Positions 46,456 to 53,776 of a stretch of 63,291 bases of DNA are shown piece after piece; position 1 is the stretch's first letter, and each line of letters begins with the position of its first letter. The position numbers and the translations under genes are program-made. The notes under the pieces are model-generated. The model was not told the DNA's origin, ran no database searches, and worked only from the letters and a program-made list of their open reading frames with translations. This DNA comes from an uncultured Eubacteriales bacterium (lineage in GTDB: Bacteria; Bacillota; Clostridia; TANB77; CAG-508), in the NCBI GenBank assembly GCA_948443845.1, contig CAOJUE010000011.1:1-63291 (forward strand), written 5' to 3'.

Positions 46456-47184
46456 CTCGATTCTACATTTTCTGCATATTCGAATTGGCTTACGCCATTA
46501 TATTTTGGAATGACAATATTCTCTGATTTTTCCACCTTTACTTGAATTCCTGCTTTTTCCATTTTATCCAAATAACCACCTGGCATGGTCAGTCCGCCAT
46601 ATAGCCTTTCTGTCAAACCAATTGCCTTGATTTCAAATGGTACTCCCACTTTTTCGCCCCCTACTTGAATGACATTTCCAAGACATGTAATGGCTGTGCT
46701 ATCTACAACTCTTTGTCCATTAATAGAAATGGCTTCAGCTCCTGATTCTTTTAAAGCATTTACTACTTCCATTAAATCTGCGTCATGAACAACGAACTCG
46801 TTTGGATCTGTAAAAATCGCTGTTTTTATGGTGCTTTTGTTGGCATCTTTTAACGTAATCGTAATTCCTTCGCCAGAAACATCGTAATATCCCAATAACA
46901 TGTTATTTTCTTGCAATTCTTCACTTAGTTTCACAGAATCCGTATCTTGGTTTACGACTTGATTTCTCAAATCTTCTAATTCTTTTTCTTTTTTGGTTTG
47001 TTCATTCGCAATATCCTCGTATTTCTCTTTCCAACGTAAAACGCTGTCTCTTAACTCATTTTCGATTTGTGTTTTTCCGAACGCCAGTAGAAGAATTTCT
47101 TACGGTTTTTATTTGAATCGCAATCCCAATTGTAAGAAGCATACACATAATTCCTAATAAAAGTCCAATTTTTTGTTTTTTCAT
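46452..47184 (-). CDS. DUF881 protein 1, needing a +1 shift at CGG
   Basis: 243 residues if recoded. The start is ATG 47184 (MKKQKIGLLLG) after AAGAGGTG. The signal-anchor helix (about 7-23) is followed by VRNSSTGV and then CGG at 47079-47077, in frame at codon 36. Skipping one base gives GKTQIENELRDSVLRWKEKY and the whole coiled coil and DUF881 domain (EAISINGQRVV; IVIPKYNGVSQFEYAE). Without the shift only the membrane anchor would be made. It overlaps the next DUF881 gene by four bases. It follows ftsQ. Confidence 0.9.
47077..47079 (-). other. +1 recoding site: GTT CGG A (DUF881 protein 1)
   Basis: In-frame CGG directly after the membrane anchor. The context GGCGTTCGGAAA resembles that in tcdA. 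Confidence 0.9.
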
Positions 47185-47196
47185 TTTTTCACCTCT

Positions 47197-48048
47197 TTAT
47201 CCATTTTCTCTAAAATAAACATATTCTGAATTCAAATCCACATTCACGAAGATTTCTCCTGTTTTTCCTTGCTGTTCTTTTAAAATTGCTTTAATATATA
47301 AAAATCTTGTATTTAGGTCTGTTCCGTCACCTAAGTAAGCAATTTTTCGTTCGGTATCTAAATATATAGTATAATTCTTTTCGTTAGAAATGTCAATTTT
47401 TGTAATCAAATTTTGCATTTTGTGATTGTTTGCCATTTCCATTATTTTAATTACCATATTCATTTTTTGCAAATCTGCTTCATCTAAACGATGATTTTCT
47501 TTGGCATTGCTCAAATCTGTTGTACAACCTAAAATAATAGGAACATTGGGTACATGATTTGAAATCTCCAAAATATAGCCTTGCCTATTCATGTAAACAA
47601 AACTATTGGCTAGTTGCAAAGCAAATTCTGGTTCTCTTTCTGCTATTACCAACTTTATTTTATCTGGCAAAACGCGTTTGATTTGCACACGATCCACATA
47701 AGAATTTGCTTTGATTTTATCCATAATTTCCTTTTTCGAAATAGCAAAAAGATTGGTTCCTTTTTCAATTTCTGAAAAACTTACAATTTGTTCATTGGAT
47801 ATTCTGTTGTTCCCTTCCACCATAATTTCAGAGATATTAAAAGCACCTGAAACAAAAACAAACACAATCGCCACAATAATCAAAAGCATTGCAATCAGCA
47901 CTTTTGCCATTCTACTATGAGTAGAAGAAGTCGTTTGCTCTATCTCAGCACCTTGTTTTTTGGACTGCTTGTACTCTTTTTTAGAGGCTGTATGATTTAC
48001 AGCCGTTTTTGAATTGTTTTGCTTTGTTTTATCTACGGTCTTTTTCAC
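47197..48048 (-). CDS. ftsQ: Cell division protein FtsQ/DivIB
   Basis: 283 residues. Basic cytoplasmic N-terminus (about 1-45), one membrane helix (about 49-66), then the POTRA domain with NISEIMVEGNNRISNEQIVSFSEI and the beta-domain ALQLANSFVYMNRQGYILE. It acts in the divisome as an organiser of FtsL and FtsB. It starts at the end of murA. It has no in-frame CGG. Confidence 0.9.
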   Translation of the reverse strand: MKKTVDKTKQNNSKTAVNHTASKKEYKQSKKQGAEIEQTTSSTHSRMAKVLIAMLLIIVAIVFVFVSGAFNISEIMVEGNNRISNEQIVSFSEIEKGTNLFAISKKEIMDKIKANSYVDRVQIKRVLPDKIKLVIAEREPEFALQLANSFVYMNRQGYILEISNHVPNVPIILGCTTDLSNAKENHRLDEADLQKMNMVIKIMEMANNHKMQNLITKIDISNEKNYTIYLDTERKIAYLGDGTDLNTRFLYIKAILKEQQGKTGEIFVNVDLNSEYVYFRENG

Positions 48049-49319
48049 TTAATTTTCCTTCCCTTCCTCTTCTTCTCTAGTAATATTGGCTCCTAGAAAA
48101 TTTAATTTTTGGTCTAAATTTTCATAACCTCTTAAAATATACTCTACTTTTTTAATTTTGGTTGTTCCCCTTGCTGCAATTCCAGCAATCATAAGTGATG
48201 CACCGCCACGCAAATCCGTACTTTCGACATTGGCACCATGCAATCGTTTCACACCTTTGATAATGGCTGTTTTTCCTTCAATATTAATTTTGGCTCCCAT
48301 GCGTTTCAATTCTTGTGTAAATTTATAACGATTTTCAAAAATATTTTCTGTTACAATCGATGTTCCTTTGCAAACTGTTAGAAAAGTAGTAAACAATGGT
48401 TGCAAATCGGTTGGAAATCCTGGATATGGCATGGTTTTGATTTCAGTACCATTTAATTTTCCATTGGATTTCAAATAAATCGTATTTTTTAGCGTTTCTA
48501 CGCGACATCCGCATTCTTGCAATTTATGTAAGATAGGACTAATATGCTCTGGGCAAGCCTTATTTAATTTGATTTCTCCACCTGTTATGGCAGTTGCTAA
48601 AAGCAAAGTTCCTGCTTCAATTCGGTCTGGCATAATGGTATACGAAATTTCGCGAAGTTCTTTGACACCTCGAATTTTGATAACATTCGTGCCTGCACCT
48701 GTTATTTTTGCGCCCATGCGATTTAGAAAATCTGCCAAATCCACAATTTCTGGCTCCATCGCAGCATTTTTGATCATGACTTCGTGAGTTCCTAATACTG
48801 AAGCTAAAAGCAAATTTTCTGTTGCACCAACACTTGGAAAATCTAACTGAATTTCTGTGCTTATTATTTTATCACATTTGCATACAATATTGCTAGTGTT
48901 TTCGTCAATTTTTATGCCAATTTTTTTAAAGCCTTTTAAATGTAAGTCTATTGGCCTACTTCCAATATCGCATCCGCCCTGGATAAGAAAAACAGGCTTC
49001 CCCAAATCTTGAAATAATCGCTCCTGCGATAATCACAGAAGAACGTAATTTGCGCATTAAATCTTCTGGTATGGTCGTACCTTTCATATTTCTGCTATCA
49101 ATGATTAGTTTCTTTTTGTCTTTTTTTACTTTGCAACCTAAACTTTCTAAAATTTGGATGGTAATTTTTACATCAGAAATCTCTGGAACATTGTATAATT
49201 TTGAGACTTTTCCGTTCAAAATCGTTGCTGCCAAAATGGGCAAAGTTGCATTTTTGGAACCAGATACATCTATCTCACCGAGAAAGTCTGGTACCCCCTT
49301 TAATTATGTAGTTATACAT
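48049..49319 (-). CDS. murA: UDP-GlcNAc enolpyruvyl transferase MurA, with two +1 shifts at CGG
   Basis: 422 residues if recoded. Start ATG 49319 after AAGAGGTG. It reads MYNYIIKGGTRLS, then CGG at 49280-49278 followed by a TGA stop in the zero frame. Skipping one base and reading GGT gives GEIDVSGSKNATLPI, the MurA N-terminus. The second CGG (48976-48974) lies inside the active-site loop: YPG-CGG-A becomes PGGCDIGSRPIDLH, where the Cys is the fosfomycin-target catalytic residue of the family. The rest (RAGTLLLATAITG-like segment, RGGASLMIAG) is intact. The zero frame gives only 14 codons before the stop. MurA makes the first committed peptidoglycan precursor and is essential. Confidence 0.96.
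48974..48976 (-). other. +1 recoding site: GGG CGG A (murA, active-site loop)
   Basis: Reading GGA gives Gly directly before the catalytic Cys (PGGC), a strictly conserved family Gly. The best proof that the decoded residue is Gly. Confidence 0.95.
49278..49280 (-). other. +1 recoding site: TCT CGG T (murA, N-terminus)
   Basis: The next zero-frame codon is TGA. Reading GGT gives the conserved LSGE-(I/V) motif. Confidence 0.94.
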
Positions 49320-49465
49320 TTGATTCACCTCTTCATAAAAATTTTGTATTCTTTTTATGTTACATACTATGAGGAGTTGACGTAAAATGTTACTAGCTTG
49401 TTGTTTGTTGACTTTTTCTAGCATTCCTATTTTGTGTAATCATTTCCCCTATCTTTGCAAAAGAA

Positions 49466-49493
49466 AAAATCAACCATTTCTGATTGATTTTAG
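49466..49493 (-). terminator. Terminator after tRNA-Leu
   Basis: AAAATCAA/TTGATTTT hairpin followed on the minus strand by a T-run. Between murA and this hairpin (49320-49465) there is a murA leader and AT-rich sequence without a clear gene. Confidence 0.55.
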
Positions 49494-49532
49494 TACCTAC
49501 CCTGTTCGATTGGTTCGAACAGATATGTCAAA

Positions 49533-49615
49533 TGGTGCTGATGGTCGGACTCGAACCGACATGGTTTCCCGCAGCATTTTGAGTGCTGTGCGTCTGCCAA
49601 TTTCGCCACATCAGC
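49533..49615 (-). tRNA. tRNA-Leu (anticodon CAA)
   Basis: GCTGATG acceptor pairs with CATCAGC, with discriminator A and encoded CCA. The D-arm, a CAGCA-CTCAAAA-TGCTG anticodon arm (CAA), a long variable arm and a GTTCGAGTC T-loop are present. Confidence 0.95.
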
Positions 49616-49687
49616 ATATTATAAATTTTTTTGATATTTGCTCCATATACTGACACTGTAATGCTCATTCTTCGCAAACAGTCTCAG

Positions 49688-49707
49688 CAATTTCGCCACA
49701 TCAGCAT
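49688..49707 (-). repeat. Duplicate of the tRNA-Leu 5' end
   Basis: Twenty bases (starting CAATTTCGCC) repeat the 5' part of the tRNA-Leu gene, 90 bases away in the same orientation. It is a tRNA fragment, perhaps from recombination or an attachment site. Confidence 0.7.
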
Positions 49708-49785
49708 CTTTAGTTAAATTACTTATTTATCTTACCACAAAAAAAATCGTTTGTCTATATTTTTTTCAAAAAAATTTAAAAAATC

Positions 49786-49815
49786 TTGACTTCCTCTCTT
49801 TCCCCGTTATACAAT
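49786..49815 (+). promoter_or_regulatory. Promoter of rqcH
   Basis: TTGACT, 18 bases, TACAAT. Confidence 0.6.
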
Positions 49816-49843
49816 AGAAAAAATAAATGATAAGGAGATTTTT

Positions 49844-51505
49844 ATGGCTTTCGATGGAATCACAACTAAGGCTGTTATTAGTGAGTTACAGCCACTTTTA
49901 ATCGGGGGAAAAATCAATAAAATTTTTCAACCCACCAAAAATGAAATCACACTAAGTATTTATAACAAAGAAAATTACACCCTACTTTTGTCTGCCAATC
50001 CAGATTATTGCAGGCTTCATTTAACGACTCACACCAAACCAAATCCGCAAAATGCACCCAATTTTTGCATGCTTCTTAGAAAATATTTGATTGGTGGCAA
50101 AATCATCGACCTTTCCACTTACGACTTAGAACGTACGGTGCAAATTAAATTCGAGTGTTACAATGAACTAAATGACCTCGTCATCCGTAAACTTTTTATT
50201 CAAATTATGAGCAGACAAAGCAACATTATTCTAACAAACGAAAATAACATCATCATCGATTCGCTAAAACATTTTGAAAACGCTCTTCCCGCTCATCCAT
50301 TTGAATTCGCAAAAATATCCAAAAAAAGTTTTCTAGAATTACAAAGTGCAAACGATTTTACAGACCAAATACAAAATCAAGACCTATCTACCGCACTACC
50401 GAACGCCTTCATCGGTTTTAGCAAAAGCTTTGTGCATTCGGTTTTGGAGGAATTAAATATCGACTCAAAAAATGATTCTGCTCAAAATTTTGAAAAACTT
50501 TATGCTTACACAAATTCCCTTCTTTCCAAACTGGGAACAACAGATATATCCATAAAATTCATGGAAAATGACTACTCTATCATTCAAAAATCTGCTACAA
50601 ACTCCATTAATTCTACTTTGGATGAATTTTATTACGAAAAAGAACAAAAATCCGCTTTTCTTTCATCGCGCAACAATTTGCTCCGCATCGTATCCAGCCA
50701 TTTGAAAAAAGTGTTTAAAAAATTGGAAAATATCAACGAAAAATTGCAAGAATGTGATTCTATGGACCTTTATCAAAAATATGGTGAATTATTAACAGCC
50801 AATTTGTACCAAATTAATCCACACGAAAATTTGGCTGAAATAACTGTTAAAGACTATTACAACAACAATTCTCCCATCACCATTCCTCTTGACCAAAAAA
50901 TCAATATTCACAAAAATATTGAAAAATATTTCAAAAAATATAACAAACTAAAAAACGCACTTGTCATTGTCACAGAACAAAAAAAAGAAACACAATATGA
51001 ACTCGATTACATCGAAAGTATTGTATTTTCTTTGGAAAATGCAAAATGCATGGAAGATATTGTCGATATTTACAGCGAAATTTCAGAAAATATTGTGACG
51101 AAAAAGGAAATTTTTAAAAACCAAAAAAATAAAATTTCCAAAAAGAAACCAAAAGAAAAGGAAATTGCCCTGCAAAGCGTCAATATCGAAGGTTTTACGG
51201 TTTATATTGGCAAAAATAATGTACAAAACGACTATTTAAGCCTAAAATTTGCTGAAAAAAACGATATTTGGTTTCACACGCAAAAAATTCATGGAAGCCA
51301 CATTTTGTTACAAAATCCAGAAAACAGCGATATTCCTGAATCTGTCCTACTTGCCTGTGCCACTCTTGCCAAGGAAAACAGCAAAGCCAAAAATAGCTCC
51401 AATGTTCCAGTCGACTATTGCCTAGCCAAATTCGTAAAAAAATCACTGGGAGCCAAGCCTGGATTAGTGATTTATACGCATCACAAGACGATGTTTGTAA
51501 AATAA
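49844..51505 (+). CDS. rqcH: RqcH (NFACT-family ribosome quality-control protein)
   Basis: 553 residues with an N-terminal NFACT-N domain (MAFDGITTKAVISEL; CMLLRKYLIGGKI), an HhH region (PNAFIGFSKSF), a coiled-coil middle (about 260-420) and the C-terminal NFACT-R domain with DIWFHTQKIHGSHILL and GAKPGLVIYTHHKTMFV. It binds split 50S subunits and adds Ala tails to stalled peptides. Start ATG 49844 after AAGGAG. In an organism with frequent CGG frameshifting or pausing this rescue factor may be needed, which is speculation. Confidence 0.93.
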   Translation: MAFDGITTKAVISELQPLLIGGKINKIFQPTKNEITLSIYNKENYTLLLSANPDYCRLHLTTHTKPNPQNAPNFCMLLRKYLIGGKIIDLSTYDLERTVQIKFECYNELNDLVIRKLFIQIMSRQSNIILTNENNIIIDSLKHFENALPAHPFEFAKISKKSFLELQSANDFTDQIQNQDLSTALPNAFIGFSKSFVHSVLEELNIDSKNDSAQNFEKLYAYTNSLLSKLGTTDISIKFMENDYSIIQKSATNSINSTLDEFYYEKEQKSAFLSSRNNLLRIVSSHLKKVFKKLENINEKLQECDSMDLYQKYGELLTANLYQINPHENLAEITVKDYYNNNSPITIPLDQKINIHKNIEKYFKKYNKLKNALVIVTEQKKETQYELDYIESIVFSLENAKCMEDIVDIYSEISENIVTKKEIFKNQKNKISKKKPKEKEIALQSVNIEGFTVYIGKNNVQNDYLSLKFAEKNDIWFHTQKIHGSHILLQNPENSDIPESVLLACATLAKENSKAKNSSNVPVDYCLAKFVKKSLGAKPGLVIYTHHKTMFVK

Positions 51506-51528
51506 TAAAATATTTTGTCAAATAAGTA

Positions 51529-51558
51529 TTGACTATTTGTTTACATTAGTAATATAAT
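51529..51558 (+). promoter_or_regulatory. Promoter of the hydrophobic micro-ORF
   Basis: TTGACT, 18 bases, TATAAT. Confidence 0.7.
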
Positions 51559-51601
51559 TATTTTGCCTTTCCGTTATACATAAGTTTAAGGCAGAAAGGT
51601 G

Positions 51602-51673
51602 GTGATTTTGTTGCACCTTTTCATAAAGGTCATTGCTATGATTATTATTGCAATTCTTGCTTTAATGAAATAG
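51602..51673 (+). CDS. Hydrophobic 21-23-residue peptide, possible type I toxin
   Basis: AAAGGTGG is followed by GTG at 51602 or, with better spacing, TTG at 51608. The peptide contains FIKVIAMIIIAILALMK, one short membrane helix with a Lys at both ends. It has a strong promoter and a strong terminator 13 bases after the stop. The arrangement fits small membrane toxins of type I systems, but no antisense RNA was identified. The family is not recognised. Confidence 0.5.
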   Translation: MILLHLFIKVIAMIIIAILALMK

Positions 51674-51685
51674 TAAAGACAAAAC

Positions 51686-51718
51686 AAAAACCAGAAGACT
51701 CGCACTCTTCTGGTTTTT
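51686..51718 (+). terminator. Terminator of the micro-ORF
   Basis: AAAACCAGAAGA/TCTTCTGGTTTT hairpin with T5. Confidence 0.85.
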
Positions 51719-51826
51719 GATGATTTTTTGCACCTTTTTCACTTTCGCTAAATTTATTATACATTAGATTTGTCATTCTGTCAATCAATTTCGCTCGACA
51801 TTTTTCTACAATTTGCGCTATATACC

Positions 51827-51861
51827 AAAAAATAGTAGAACAATGTTCCACTATTTTTTTT
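51827..51861 (-). terminator. Terminator of fba
   Basis: AAAAATAGT-GAAC/GTTC-ACTATTTTT hairpin with A/T-runs on both sides; the convergent micro-ORF could use it too. The gap 51719-51826 is AT-rich without a gene. Confidence 0.7.
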
Positions 51862-51863
51862 AA

Positions 51864-52793
51864 TTATGCCTTATTGGCTGAGCAAAATACATCATTAATT
51901 TTATGGGCAACCGTTGCTTTAATTTCATCACGAGCAGCGCCCAAATATTTGCGTGGGTCAAATACAGATGGGTCATCATTGAATACTTTTCTGATTTGAG
52001 CCGTCATGGCTAATCTTAAATCTGTATCCACATTGATTTTGGATACACCAGTTTGTCCTGCTTGTTTTAGCATTTCATCTGGGCAACCTTTGGCGCCTGG
52101 AATATTTCCACCATTATTATTGCACATTTCTACTAATTCTGGTATTACCGAAGATGCTCCATGTAAAACGATTGGCGTATTTGGCAATTTTTCTTTGATT
52201 TTTGCTAAAATATCAAATCTTAATTTGGCATCTCCTTTGAATTTATAGGCTCCATGGCTTGTTCCTATGGCAATGGCTAATGAATCACAGCCTGTTCTTT
52301 CTACAAATTCTTTGGCTTGATCAGGATCCGTATAACGTGCATCATCATCAGAAACATTAACATCATCTTCTACGCCTGCCAATTTTCCAAGTTCTGCTTC
52401 TACCACAACGCCTTTGGAATGCGCATATTCTACGACTTTTTTCGTAATTGCCACATTTTCTTCAAAATCATATTTTGAACCGTCAATCATAACCGATGTA
52501 AATCCAGCGTCAATACACATTTTACAGGTTTCAAAATCTGGTCCGTGGTCTAAATGAAGTGCAATCGGAATATTGGTTGTTTCCACAGCTGCCTCCACCA
52601 TTTTCATTAAATAATTTATTCTGGCATATTTGATTGCACTAGAAGAAACCTGCAAAATAACTGGTGATTTTGCTTCATTAGCAGCGTCCGTAATGGCCTG
52701 AATAAACTCCATATTATTGATATTGAAAGCACCAATTGCAAAATGCTCCTTCATTGATTTTTCAAACATTTCTTTGGTTGTAACAAGTCCCAT
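51864..52793 (-). CDS. fba: Class II fructose-bisphosphate aldolase
   Basis: 309 residues of the class II zinc TIM barrel. LHLDHGPDFE with catalytic Asp and zinc-binding His (about 80-89), SVMIDGSKYDF, VEAELGKLAGVEDD with a zinc Glu, HGASSVIPE and VNVDTDLRLA-type (read as INVDTDLRLA) phosphate-binding strand are seen. It splits fructose-1,6-bisphosphate in glycolysis. Strong AGGAGG site and its own promoter and terminator. Confidence 0.95.
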   Translation of the reverse strand: MGLVTTKEMFEKSMKEHFAIGAFNINNMEFIQAITDAANEAKSPVILQVSSSAIKYARINYLMKMVEAAVETTNIPIALHLDHGPDFETCKMCIDAGFTSVMIDGSKYDFEENVAITKKVVEYAHSKGVVVEAELGKLAGVEDDVNVSDDDARYTDPDQAKEFVERTGCDSLAIAIGTSHGAYKFKGDAKLRFDILAKIKEKLPNTPIVLHGASSVIPELVEMCNNNGGNIPGAKGCPDEMLKQAGQTGVSKINVDTDLRLAMTAQIRKVFNDDPSVFDPRKYLGAARDEIKATVAHKINDVFCSANKA

Positions 52794-52826
52794 TTTAAAT
52801 CCTCCTTTGATTTTTATTATGGTTTT

Positions 52827-52855
52827 ATTTTATGCCGTTCTTGAGAGAATGTCAA
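52827..52855 (-). promoter_or_regulatory. Promoter of fba
   Basis: TTGACA, 17 bases, TAAAAT. Confidence 0.8.
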
Positions 52856-52886
52856 GTAGAATTTGAAGGAAATTGATAAATAGATA

Positions 52887-52916
52887 AAAAAATCAAGTTT
52901 TTTAAGACTTGATTTT
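52887..52916 (-). terminator. Terminator after tRNA-Tyr
   Basis: AATCAAGT/ACTTGATT hairpin followed by a T-run on the minus strand. Confidence 0.7.
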
Positions 52917-52921
52917 ACATT

Positions 52922-53007
52922 TGGTGGGCAGAGCTGGATTCGAACCAGCGTAGACTCTCGTCGCCAGATTTACAGTCTGGTGCCATTAACCACTCGACCA
53001 TCTACCC
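52922..53007 (-). tRNA. tRNA-Tyr (anticodon GTA)
   Basis: GGGTAGA/TCTGCCC acceptor, discriminator A, encoded CCA, an ACTGTAAATC anticodon loop and a long variable arm. Confidence 0.95.
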
Positions 53008-53018
53008 ATATATTCACT

Positions 53019-53095
53019 TGGTGCACCATCAAGGATTCGAACCTTGGACCCACCGGTTATGAGCCGGTTGCTCTGACCAACTGAGCTAATGGTGC
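53019..53095 (-). tRNA. tRNA with anticodon CAT (elongator Met or Ile2)
   Basis: GCACCAT/ATGGTGC acceptor, encoded CCA, GGCTCATAACC anticodon arm. The sequence cannot show whether the C is lysidinylated, so Met or Ile2 is open. Confidence 0.92.
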
Positions 53096-53184
53096 GTTGC
53101 TTAATGCTCAACGCAAGATTTATTATAAACGATTCCTTTTAAGATGTCAAGACTAAAAACAAAATTTTTTTCTTTTTTGCAAAA

Positions 53185-53751
53185 TTATTGGATTAAACTT
53201 TCATAATATTTTTCAAACTCGTTTAAAAATGCCACAATAACCGCTTCTCTTGCAAACTCTTTCCCACATACTTTTTTCAAAGATGTCGCAATTTCAGACA
53301 AATTCCCTGGAAACTTCTCCTGATTAACATTTAAACCAATTCCAATATAAATTTTACGAATATTTTCCCCTTTGCAAACCGTTTCTGTCAAAATCCCAGC
53401 CACTTTTTTGCCTTGGTAAAAAATATCATTTGGCTCTTTGACCTCAAATTCAAAATTCGTCATTTCCTTCAAAATCTTAATCAAACAATCTGCAATTTCC
53501 GTCGTGATTTTCTCCATTTTTTGAATTTTGCAATCGGGAAACAGCACAAAAGACATAGCGATATTTTTTCCATTTCCAGTGTACCATTTTCGTTCATGCG
53601 TACCGATTGCTGCCACTTGATTATCTGCTATCACAAGCATTCCATTTTCTGGTTGTTTGATAGATTTCACTTTCTTTTGTGTCGAATCAATACTGGAGAA
53701 AAATAACACATTTTTTCCTAAAAATTTCGTTTTTAGCCCTTTTAATTCCAT
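53185..53751 (-). CDS. birA: Biotin-protein ligase catalytic domain (BirA without HTH)
   Basis: 188 residues, only the ligase domain and no N-terminal repressor HTH. Features are FSSIDSTQKK at the start, the ligase loop VIADNQVAAIGTHERKW (weaker than the GRGRRGR motif), EPNDIFYQGKKVAGILTE with the catalytic Lys, and IGIGLNVNQE. It attaches biotin to carboxylases. The position GTHERKW is divergent but the rest of the active site is complete. Confidence 0.85.
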   Translation of the reverse strand: MELKGLKTKFLGKNVLFFSSIDSTQKKVKSIKQPENGMLVIADNQVAAIGTHERKWYTGNGKNIAMSFVLFPDCKIQKMEKITTEIADCLIKILKEMTNFEFEVKEPNDIFYQGKKVAGILTETVCKGENIRKIYIGIGLNVNQEKFPGNLSEIATSLKKVCGKEFAREAVIVAFLNEFEKYYESLIQ

Positions 53752-53776
53752 ATTTTTTACATCCTTTTTTCTTCGT

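Noticed and set aside
50398..50430. A recoding site in rqcH, because of a CCGAACGCC sequence
   Set aside because: It is on the plus strand in a different phase; the protein is continuous and there is no in-frame CGG.
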